Positions 55,371-64,000 of a stretch of 64,000 nt of DNA are shown piece by piece. The stretch spans positions 23,691,085 through 23,755,084 of the forward strand of contig CM070873.1 of assembly GCA_036365515.1 (NCBI GenBank), given 5' to 3'. The notes beneath the pieces are model-generated. The model searched no databases and had not been told where the DNA came from. It saw nothing but the letters and a program-made list of their open reading frames with translations. Made by a program: the position numbers and the translations under genes. Position 1 is the first letter of the stretch; each line of letters starts with the position of its first letter. Origin of the DNA: Torymus aiolomorphi (taxonomy: Eukaryota > Arthropoda > Insecta > Hymenoptera > Torymidae).

Positions 55371-55628
55371 AAACAAATAAAAAAACCGCTGCCAATTCAT
55401 TGGCACGTAGCTTCCTCAAACTTAATTTACTGATTCCTTTAATTAATTTTTAGTTCTAATTTTAAAATTTAATACTTTATTTTGTATGGTGAGACTATGT
55501 TAAGCGGTTTGTGACTTTTTATTTTTACTCTTTCTACTTCTTATCATAAAAAGCAATTATTATGATACAATTTTATATTTTACAAAAAGAAAAATTCATT
55601 GCCCACAAAAAAAAAAAAATAGCTAGTG

Positions 55629-55717
55629 CCAACTGCGTGAAAAAAACTGCGAAAAGAGATACATCGTGATGTTACATTGCCTTACAAAACTCTTTTCGCT
55701 TTTTTTCCCGCAGTTGG
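55629..55717. repeat. Short foldback
   Basis: CCAACTGCG at the left faces CGCAGTTGG at the right, and 'gcgaaaagag' faces 'ctcttttcgc'. Arms are about 30 bp with one gap. Confidence 0.7.
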
Positions 55718-56210
55718 ATATGGCTAAGGTATACCTATATATAGTGGCCACGCACCCATGTCATATCCTAATACTTATACGTTACCCCCTGGCGCCTTTT
55801 ATGTTGTATATTCGGTTGTAACCACATGGACACGTGGTTTCTCTTCAAAACTAAATGAATACTTTTTATTATTAATTTAAGTTATTTTTATTAATATGTA
55901 TTTTTTTATACGTAATCAACGGGGGCCCTAAAGATGCAAAACGCTCTTTTTTAAATCTGATAATTTAATACGTTTTCTGTTCTACTTACTTCTTTTTAGG
56001 ATAGAATAAACTACGTATACTTTTTAATTTTTAAATTTATTTTGTAAATATTTTATTTTATAAATGATTTCATACTACTCTATTAAACAACATAACAAAC
56101 AACTGAGCAGACAATAAATCTTCAAATTATAAACATTTTCTTTTCTCTACACCCCTTAACAATTTTAATACTAAACAGTTAAGTACTTTTGCTTTCTCAA
56201 CAGTATATAT

Positions 56211-56323
56211 TGTTTTAGTAAATATGGAAAAAGAAGAAATAAAATCTGAAATAAAATCATAACATTAATAAAATGTTGTAATAAAAATTGATTTGCTCTT
56301 TTTCCATATTTATTAATACACTA
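56211..56323. repeat. Short AT-rich foldback
   Basis: 'aatatggaaaaagaag' faces 'gctctttttccatatt', with arms of about 25 bp. Non-coding. Confidence 0.6.
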
Positions 56324-56517
56324 GATTTATTTATTATTTTAAATTAACAATAAATTATTTAATATTGTAATCAAAATTGTCTAGAATTCCTATTGATATC
56401 TCATATGAGATGTTTGTGAAATTAAAATTATATCTCATATAATATTTTCACACGGGATTACTAACGTTTCTTGAATTCTGTTAACAGGAGGTACAAAAAC
56501 AAACTTATTATCCACTT

Positions 56518-56675
56518 ACAGACCAAATTTCTGACAAATTTGTAGAAAAATAAATATGAAATTTGAAAAATCGCAACGTCGCATAATATAATCATGTTAA
56601 CTCTAAAATACGATATCTTGCGGTTTTTCAAATTTTGCGTTTATTTTTCAATAGATTTATCTGAAATTTGACCGG
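56518..56675. repeat. Foldback around 56.6 kb
   Basis: 'aaatatgaaatttgaaaaatcgc' and 'gcggtttttcaaattttgcg' are diverged inverted copies, and 'ctgacaaatt' near the left end has a partner in the 'atctgaaattt' phrase at the right. Confidence 0.45.
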
Positions 56676-57533
56676 GAATTAGGTAACAAATTTGTCTCAG
56701 CTCTCAGAATTCAAGGAAAAAAATAAATATTTAATTAAAAACATTGCCGTTGGTACGACAGAAAACTCTGTCGGTATAAAGGTATCCTCGCCGAATTATC
56801 CTAAATTATCTTACATAAATAAATTTTTACATCATCAATTATAAATTTACTTAGATTTTTATTAAAATAAAAAATTGTTATTTTCCATATTAAAATGACA
56901 CAATAACATTAGTTATGAGTAACATCTCTATTAAGCATATGCCTAATGTTTTATCGTTTCATTGCACCGTTCTCTCTTGATTGATGGTCAACTTCTTCTG
57001 GCTCGGGAAAATTATTTTCTATATCGGGTATTAGTACAGGATACTCAAACATATCTTCTCTTTTCAAACAAATATTATGCAAAATGCATATTGCCAAGAT
57101 ATAAAATGGATTCAAATCCGTTCTTCGCATAGGTACTTTATCTAAAAAGTATCTCCATCGGATTTTCAACAATCCGATGGTTCTCTCCACCATCATGTGA
57201 GCTCTAGAAAGCATGGTATTAAAATATGTTTCTTCAAGTTAGATGTCCATTATCTCTGTAAGACACCATAATGTGGGTTTGTAGCGTGTATGCCGCATCA
57301 GCTAAAAGATGAGTATTATTTGGGAAGAATTCATTATTACATTGATTCTGTATCCCAGAATATCTGTACACTCTCATGTCATGCACAGATCCAGGCATAC
57401 CTGCATAACAATGTATGAACTCTAGCTTGTCATTGCAGATTACCTATAATAAATTGATTAATATTTAAAATAATTTTTTAATGAAAATTATACACATTGT
57501 ATGATTGACTTCACTTTTACGTACACGGAAAAA

Positions 57534-57991
57534 AAACTCCTGTTGCTACTGTTGAACTCTGTACCGCGAATTTGGAGGCAACATTAGGAAACGTACATTA
57601 GTTGTAAGTTACTGTAGTTGTGGCTGGAGATTCCTGCCATTAGAGCCTATAGCGACGAAGAGTAAAAATTTAATTCCTAACCTATGAAAACATACTTTTG
57701 TGTGCCTGAGAGTTTAAGGTTAAATTATACCATAATAAATACATTGAAAACATATAGTTTTATTGTATTAATTATTTTATTGTATTAATAAGTTTTATTG
57801 TATTCGTTTTGAACAGTTGCCACAGTTTTAGTAGTAGATTTCTACTAAGCCGCTGGCATAGTGTATTGCTGCGCATCATACTGCTAAAATTGCTGTAGTC
57901 TAAAACGAAAATGGCAGGATCTGCTGTGCATCAAAAATTCTGCTAAAATAGCAGCATATGCCGCAAAAATAGCAGGAATTTTTTCTCCGTG
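57534..57991. mobile_element. CACGG-type MITE inside the Harbinger gene
   Basis: The left end CACGGAAAAAAAACTCCTG faces CAGGAATTTTTTCTCCGTG, and TA flanks both sides (57532-57533, 57992-57993). The interior has further inverted phrases built on 'tgctaaaatagcagcatat'. It interrupts the transposase between the first and second catalytic blocks. Confidence 0.85.
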
Positions 57992-58219
57992 TACTTGTAA
58001 TTGAATGGAGTGTCTGCCTTTTCTATTTATGTACGCATTCGCATCCCTTCTAGGAGCAGCTATATAAATATGGGTGCCATCTAGGGCACCAATAACTCCA
58101 GGAAATCCATATCTTTCTTCAATCCTAGCAGAAGTTTCCTGTGCTTCGGCATGAGTTGGCCACTTAATAAAATAATTTCTGTAATTGCATATGCTTTGAC
58201 TACTCTATACGTGGCAGTA

Positions 58220-58370
58220 CACCCGATGGACATTGATTCGTGTCGTTAGTGACCGTCATGCATAACCTTTTCAATTGTTTTATCATTTCTTATGTATATT
58301 AACGTTCAAAAGGTTATGCGTGACGGTCACTAACGGGGCACGTTCGACACGAATCAATGTCCATTGAGTG
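58220..58370. mobile_element. CACCCGATGG-type palindromic MITE, copy 2
   Basis: CACCCGATGGACATTGATTC faces GAATCAATGTCCATTGAGTG, and TA lies on both sides (58218-58219, 58371-58372). The centre holds 'aaccttttcaat' and 'gttcaaaaggtt'. It interrupts the Harbinger gene within its HTH region. Confidence 0.85.
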
Positions 58371-58739
58371 TACAAGCTGTAGCTTTGGCAACGCCAAATT
58401 TACTGGTTATTGACCTATAAAGTTAATAAGATGTGAATTAAACTTGAATATTGTAAAATGCATTATTTAACATTTATATATATTTGTACCTATACTAATC
58501 CGGAGTTCCAAGAACCCAAAGAGTTATCAATAATTGTTTCTCCGTACTTATAGGTATGTTGCCAAATCCATTTATATTGGTTTCCAATTGGTCTCTCAAT
58601 ATATATAACAAATAATTGAAAGTATCACGACGAAGTCTGTTTACAGATAATGGTTTTACGTAATACAATGACACAAACTTTTTAGGCACCCAGGCGGAAA
58701 TAAAATTTAGCAAATAATTATTAATAGAAATATATAATT

Positions 58740-59880
58740 TTTTATAATTAAAAAAAAAAGTTTATAACTGTTAATATAAACTACTTATAAAGTTAGGATT
58801 TAAGACTATAGTACAGTTTAAAAGTTAATATAAAAGTTTATATATAAGTTTCCATAAAATCAATCTGTAAGAAGTTATTATCAGTTATAAACATTTTTAA
58901 TTGAATAATAATAGTTATTAATAGTTTAACACAGTTTTTAATGAATTTAAACTTTTATTAACTATTAGTAATAATTAATATTGCTGACTAATTTTTAATA
59001 ATAAGGTTCCATTAAATTTGTTAGGAAATTATTTAATTTAATAATATATTTAAATATAATTAAGACATCAAACGATTGGATATTAACTATCTATTAAAAA
59101 TCATTATTTTCAATTATTAAAAATTTATAATAGTTATTAATAGTTATTTACTTTTTTTACTGATCGAAGATTCAAATTTTTACAACGATCCAAAAAACTT
59201 ATACAAGTAAATAGCTATTTATAACTATTTATAACAGTTTTAGGCTTTTATAAAAGTCTCATATCCTGACTCATATCCTGACCAGGCGAAAATGATCTTC
59301 TATAATAAAAGTTTAAAAAAGTTTATAACTGATATTGGCAGATTATAAAGTCAGGATTTGAGACTTTTATAAAAGTTTAAAATTGTTATAAATAGTTATA
59401 AATAGTTATTTACTTTCAAAAGTTTTTTGGATCGTCGTACAAATTTCAATATTTGATCAGTAAAAAAAAGTAAATAACTATTAATAACTATTATAAATTT
59501 TTAATAATTGAAAATAATGATTTTAAAGTTCAAATTAATAATGATTTAATATAATAATAATTTAAGAATGATTATAAAGTTTAAAATCATTCAAAACAAT
59601 TTAAAACTATTAATAACTATTATTATTAAGCAAAAAAAGTATATAACTGATAATAACTTTTAACAGATTGATTTTATGGTTATGCACCGCGGCCCAAAAA
59701 AGTAAATAAAAGTTTATAACTGTTATAAACTTTTTTTAGCTATTCATAACAGAAAAAAACTGTTGATAACTTTTATAAACTGTTACTATAGTCTCAAATC
59801 CTGCCTTTATAAACAGTTATTAATAGTTATAAACTTTTTTTTAAATTATAAAAAATTATATTTTATTATTAATAATTATT
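58740..59880. repeat. AT-rich block of inverted repeats
   Basis: Words like 'ttataaactttta' and 'agttattaatagtt' recur in both orientations. The clearest structure is a foldback at 59095-59525: arms of about 190 bp, with 'atcattattttcaatt' facing 'aattgaaaataatga' and 'tcatatcctgac' facing 'gtcaggatttga'. No gene. Confidence 0.75.
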
Positions 59881-60489
59881 TGCTAAGTTGCATTTCCGCC
59901 TGGGATCTTATGAAAAGTTTTTCTTGCTCAACGAAAGGGCTTCAGAAGTTTAAAAGAGCTACCTCTGTGCGAAATTTCATAAAGATTTATTAATTTTTAC
60001 TCCTGTTATCAAGTAACAACGAAAACGCACTTTTTTTCAATAATTTTTTTCACGTTAACCTATCAAGATAACCTCTTGACATTTTTACAGGAAGAAGTAC
60101 TTTTTACGTTTAATAACTGTTACAAATTTCGTATAAAAATATTTAATAATTTCTGAGATAAAAATTATAGAAGAAAATAAAACATTTACCTTAATAACAA
60201 GTGAATTTTTTATGAAATTTGTATGCTACTATTCTTAAAAAATGTTTTTAATCATTTTATTCCACACTCGATCGTTATGACCACTTGTTGCTGCTCAAAA
60301 TCGGGGCGAAAGTAGCATATATTCCCCGTAATCCTCATTTTTTGACGAAAGTAAAATTAACAATTTTTTTTGTTTTACAATTTTTGTATACAATACTATT
60401 GATTTTATAATAAATTAATATACATCTAGTAGGGTTTTTACAAAAAATAAAACAATTGTAATTAAAAAATAAACAAAATCTTTATTTTA
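59881..60489. other. Gene-free AT-rich DNA
   Basis: I recognise no ORF or repeat here. Confidence 0.5.
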
Positions 60490-60966
60490 ATTTTAATAAT
60501 GAATCTAACGGCTATTCGGGCAAAGATAAGGAAGGTAACTAACTTATCAAGCACTTTCTTTATATGTGTTTCAATACATCTTTAAATTTTAGAAGCTATT
60601 TGAAACATTAGTGCAGTCAAGAATTTTTTAGAAAGGAGAATACATGGAAAGGGAAGGTGGTTTTTTTATATCAGTCAAAAATAGTTCAATAATGTAATTT
60701 TTTTCAGTCTTCTTAAGTTGCGGATGGCCAGCCGAATATGGCGAGGGATGATTTTCGACTCTTCGTTATCGCGGGCGGCGTTGCCGGCGAACTCCAGCAC
60801 CTCGGCGATCAGGTAGTGCAAGACCACGGCGAGGTGCTTCGAGGCACTAGCTTCCACGCGCCTTAAATTTAAAGATGTATTGAAACACATATAAAGAAAG
60901 TGCTTGATAAGTTAGTTACCTTCCTTATCTTTGCCCGAATAGCCGTTAGATTCATTATTAAAATTA
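60490..60966. repeat. Snapback enclosing a histone H2A fragment
   Basis: The arms 60490-60589 and 60863-60966 are inverted copies of about 100 bp containing 'cggctattcgggcaaag' and 'tttcaatacatctttaaat'. The 270-bp centre carries the H2A-like sequence. Confidence 0.8.
60675..60890 (-). pseudogene. Histone H2A fragment
   Basis: The minus strand reads '[20 protein letters not shown]' followed by '[20 protein letters not shown]', matching the H2A histone-fold helices 2 and 3. The NAARDN and IIPRH signatures are exact. It starts at the equivalent of 'RVGAGA' (here RVEASA) and stops after RN, where the acidic patch EEL should follow. Codon use is GC-rich against an AT-rich flank. The N- and C-terminal parts are missing. 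It is a truncated retro- or transduced copy of an H2A gene, and its divergence (NEESK for NKKTR) suggests a variant source or decay. Confidence 0.8.
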
Positions 60967-60999
60967 ACATAAAATTGACGGGCATTTCCTTCAATTGAT

Positions 61000-61760
61000 T
61001 AAATATAATATTGTCTGCTTCGGCTGAAATAATGCAGACGGAGGGATTTGGGAAAATAGATTGAGAACGATGAGTAGCGGTCAGGGTCGTGAAAGGATCG
61101 TCATTTTCTTCAATTGATTAAATAAAAAAAATCTTTATTTATACACTTTCGATTTGATTTATATATTTTCGCGTTGGCCGGGTCGGTCCCTCTTCTGAGA
61201 GTCAAAAAGTGGTCACGGTCGACAGTGGAATAGTACATTGTGCAACTAGGGTTGCACAAAAGTTGACTGTTTCTAGCGAGGATGATGATTGACCACTAGT
61301 GATACACGAGTGCTCAAAATCATCATCTGAGTCTGATAAAGTGAATTACTCCCTTGTTACACATAGTACCTTTTTAATAAATGCAGGAATAGGACCTTTT
61401 TTGCATGAAAAGTGGATGGGTATATCGAGTAGTCATAATGGGAGACTAAGTACTTTTCTTCTCGCTACTGTTGGAGGCCTCGCTAGACACTCGAAATGCT
61501 CGATTTTCCATTTACTTTTCTATGCAGGAAAAGGGCCTTTTTCATGCACGTGTTGGAAAAAATACTATATGCAACACGGGACGAAAGTAGATTTTTCCCT
61601 CGTGTGATTGTAGTACTCGTCTTCGGCTCGCAAAACGCACTCGCTTTCGACTCGTGCTTGCTCGCCTACGACTCCTACTGCAAACTCCACACTCGGTCTA
61701 AAAAGGCCCACTTTACGCCCTTGGTACACAATATAACAACATGAATAAGCATTTATTAAA
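61000..61760. other. Region of short inverted and direct repeats
   Basis: A perfect little hairpin GTGCAACTAGGGTTGCAC lies near 61240. Two related phrases ('aggaccttttttgcatgaaa', 61387; 'aagggcctttttcatgcac', 61529) and the facing words 'tgaaaagtggatgg' and 'ccatttacttttc' suggest a decayed foldback. ORFs at 61299 and 61496 have no recognisable product. Confidence 0.4.
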
Positions 61761-62035
61761 ATTATGACGTATTCATTTGTGCATGCCCGTATAAAATATA
61801 ATTTTGTGCGGCTAATTTATCGACATTATAACTTAACAATATAGTCTGTAATAATACATAGTTAATAATCCAAATACCTTTATACTTTCAACTTAATCAT
61901 TAAACATAAATCACATTTACCAATTTCGGAATCATTATTATTTTGAAATTGAGAATAAATTTAGAACGTGCAGTTGATTAGTGTACTTGACGTACCATAT
62001 ACGAGCGCGATTCGGATTACCACACATAAGTATTC

Positions 62036-62100
62036 TTTAGTAGCCCAGTTTTAAAGAGTTTGCTTAGTAGTGTGGGTTCGATTCCCCCAATGACAGACAG
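62036..62100 (+). tRNA. tRNA-like relic (A and B boxes)
   Basis: TAGCCCAGTTTTAAAG resembles an A box. GTGGGTTCGATTCCCCC has an exact GGTTCGATTCC B box, and TTTTT follows at 62102. The stems do not close into a cloverleaf, so this is a tRNA-derived SINE remnant or pseudogene. Confidence 0.5.
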
Positions 62101-62622
62101 ATTTTTGTTTTGTTAATTCTTTTAGAATTTTATTGCTTTGCCGAAGTTATCGAAACCAACTTCTAAATATAAATTTATTGTTTTAATAATAATTACAAAT
62201 TTTAATGATTTTATAATTAAATTTTGATATTGTTTTTTAGAATTGTACATTTCTGTACATCCTTGTACAATTCCTTCCGCCAGGGCTGGGCTACTTTTCA
62301 TGGCACATCGATCTGCCAGAGCTTAGATTGAAGCTTTTGTTATAAAGAACAAGGTCTAAAAATTTGACAATGATAGTAAAGTGACTTCTTTTCTAGATTT
62401 TTTTCGTAAAAAAGTCTTCCTCTACTATTAAGTTGATGTTATTTGGGTGTAAGACTTTTTTTAAATATAGTCGAGTCACTTAAGTTAGAAGAATAAAGTT
62501 TAAGATTTACTCTTCTGCAAAAATAAAATTTGGAGATGTACTCTTGCAAAAGAGTAAAGTGCATTTATTTTTTACTGTTTTCAGCTCAGAAATTATTTAT
62601 GAGAATAATTCATTGAAATATA

Positions 62623-63369
62623 TCCCGGATAGCACAAGACGTTTTTTAAACGTCATTATGACGTCAAATTTTAAACTTCGCGACGTCAGAAATATAAGTT
62701 GCTCAAACGTCATAATAACGTCAGTAAGACGTTGAAAATATCCGCAGTATTTTTCTACCGATATTTCTTTTCATTTTTTCGACATCATAAAAAGGTTAAA
62801 AATCTGTTAGAAGGACGTTAGAAAAATGTTGGAAGAACATACAATAAACGTTATAGAAACGTCATATAAAACGTGATAAAAACGTCATAAAAAACGTCAT
62901 AAAAACGTCATTTATACATTACATCTTTATATATATATCTAAGCAGCCGTATAATATTTGTGTATGAAGAAGCCCCCCCCCCCCACCCTCTCTTTCAATA
63001 TTTGCTCTTATAGACTGAACCTCATTTTTCTATTTTGAGATTGTTCGACGCCACCTAGCGAGAAGAAAAGATGGATTAATTCCAAAGATTTCGAAAAATA
63101 TATGAGTATAATGCCTTTATGACGTATTTATTCCGGTTTTATGACGTTTTTATAACATTTTTATGCCGTTTTTATGACCTTTTTATGACGTTTTATGACG
63201 TTTTTATGACTTCTATAGTAATTAATATTACAGGATAAATAATTCTTCGGACATTTTCAACGTTTTACTGACGTCATTATGACGTTTGATCAACTTATAT
63301 TTCTGACGTCGCGAGGTTTAAAATTTGACGTCATAATGACGTTTAAAAAACGTCTTATGCTATCCGGGA
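62623..63369. mobile_element. Foldback rich in TGACGTCA palindromes
   Basis: The ends TCCCGGATAGCA and TGCTATCCGGGA are inverted, with TA on each side (62621-62622, 63370-63371). Arms of about 130 bp contain several GACGTC cores, at least three of them within full TGACGTCA sites. The interior repeats 'aacgtcataaa' words in both orientations. Non-coding. Confidence 0.85.
62971..62984 (+). repeat. C homopolymer-rich run
   Basis: A run of C (about 12) within 'agccccccccccccc' in the interior of the foldback. Confidence 0.85.
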
Positions 63370-63371
63370 TA

Positions 63372-64000
63372 AGTTTGAACAACTGAGCCGAATAATTAAA
63401 AAGTGATCGAATAAGGATATTTTTAAGGGTTCCAGAGCACCATTTAGAGCAAATATAAATTTACAAGTTTAATGGATTTTCTGGTATTTTATGTTCTGAG
63501 TCTTTTATTGCTGTAGAATTATATGGTTGGAAAAAGGTATAATAAACAATAAGAACACATGATGGCACAATAATTATTATGGATTCGTATGTTATTTTTA
63601 TAATTTAACATGTAAATAAGATATTTTATTTTATTTAAACAGAGTAACTAAACTATGAATAGTATTTGTAACAACAATATGAAGCGCACAATAGTACATA
63701 TTAATGATTTCACTGCATAGTAGAAGTATTTGTATTTGTGAGATTAATGAGATTAAATTTGGTATAACGCATCGATATCGTTCCAAATACTCCCATAACA
63801 TTCTTCCTTTGACGCTGACAATTTCAATTAAATTGATTTATGGTTCTCCATTTTAGGCAAAATGTACAGGTAAAGACTTGTAATCCAAACCAGTACATGA
63901 GTAAACGAGTCTCATTTGACCAATAGGTTTTAATGAACTAAGTGAGCTAGTTGAACTCGATAAATAAAATGTAAGCGAATAACCATACTTTTTCATTTAA
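63372..64000. other. Gene-free AT-rich DNA
   Basis: I recognise nothing on either strand up to the window end. Confidence 0.5.

Larger units (their letters stand above)
56951..58713 (-). pseudogene. PIF/Harbinger (HARBI1-like) transposase, broken by two MITEs
   Basis: On the minus strand, 58713-58495 has the N-terminal part ending in 'QLLITLWVLGTPD'. After a short intron follows 'TSKFGVAKATA', interrupted by the MITE 58220-58370. Next come 'WPTHAEAQETSARIEERYGF', 'PGVIGALDGTHIYIAAPRRD' (first catalytic Asp) and 'NRKGRHSIQLQV', interrupted by the MITE 57534-57991. Then 'DKLEFIHCYAGMPGSVHDMR', 'HLLADAAYTLQTHIMV' (second Asp), a break near 57240, and 'VERTIGLLKIRWRYFLDKVP' (catalytic Glu) to 56951. 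All three catalytic positions are still readable. The copy must have been near intact when the MITEs inserted. Confidence 0.85.

Overview
The window looks like an accessory region of an arthropod nuclear genome, most likely an insect and plausibly a parasitoid hymenopteran. It is AT-rich, genes have short GT-AG introns (often 60-120 bp), microsatellites are abundant, and almost everything recognisable is a transposable element, a foldback repeat or a TE-like gene. No bacterial, rRNA or CRISPR features are visible.

Layout. 1-5.4 kb: gene-poor DNA, then a decayed Crypton-like tyrosine recombinase with TATA box and introns. 5.4-17.9 kb: a repeated leader sequence (three copies) and the most unusual gene of the window. 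Its five exons (8479-13114, +) join in frame into a 1,429-residue protein with a Ulp1/C48-like cysteine protease, a polyglutamine linker, a ubiquitin-specific protease with intact Cys, His and Asp boxes, and about 820 residues I do not recognise. The frame can be followed beyond the stop into a Myb/SANT-like exon. A truncated second copy of the first exon (15.9-17.5 kb) ends in a mariner relic. 18.1-19.8 kb: a GC-rich island with an array of five hairpins whose stems covary, and a broken coiled-coil ORF. 20-24.8 kb (-): a two-gene unit, an intact eight-exon SAM-domain protein (609 aa) followed by a CACTA/Tnp2-like transposase with one frameshift. 26.7-30.9 kb: structured minisatellites, tRNA-like cassettes and the start of a Copia element. 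31.2-35.6 kb: nested foldback and TIR elements. 36.9-39.0 kb: a decayed DDE transposase with a SWIM finger. 40.8-46.9 kb: a TTAA-bounded foldback and a 4.1-kb TIR element with a decayed DDE-like gene; its 1.1-kb deletion derivative is at 53.5 kb. 48-52.2 kb: foldbacks plus two small unrecognised genes, one with a TATA box and one encoding a tail-anchored coiled coil. 56.9-58.7 kb: a PIF/Harbinger transposase broken by two MITEs. 60.5-63.4 kb: a histone H2A fragment in a snapback, a tRNA-like relic and a foldback rich in TGACGTCA sites.

The recurring theme is repeats that can fold. Several unrelated tandem or dispersed repeats keep a hairpin or pseudoknot while its base pairs change in a compensatory way. 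The protease gene and these structured repeats are the parts most worth following up. All family assignments come from reading motifs by eye; no database search was run.
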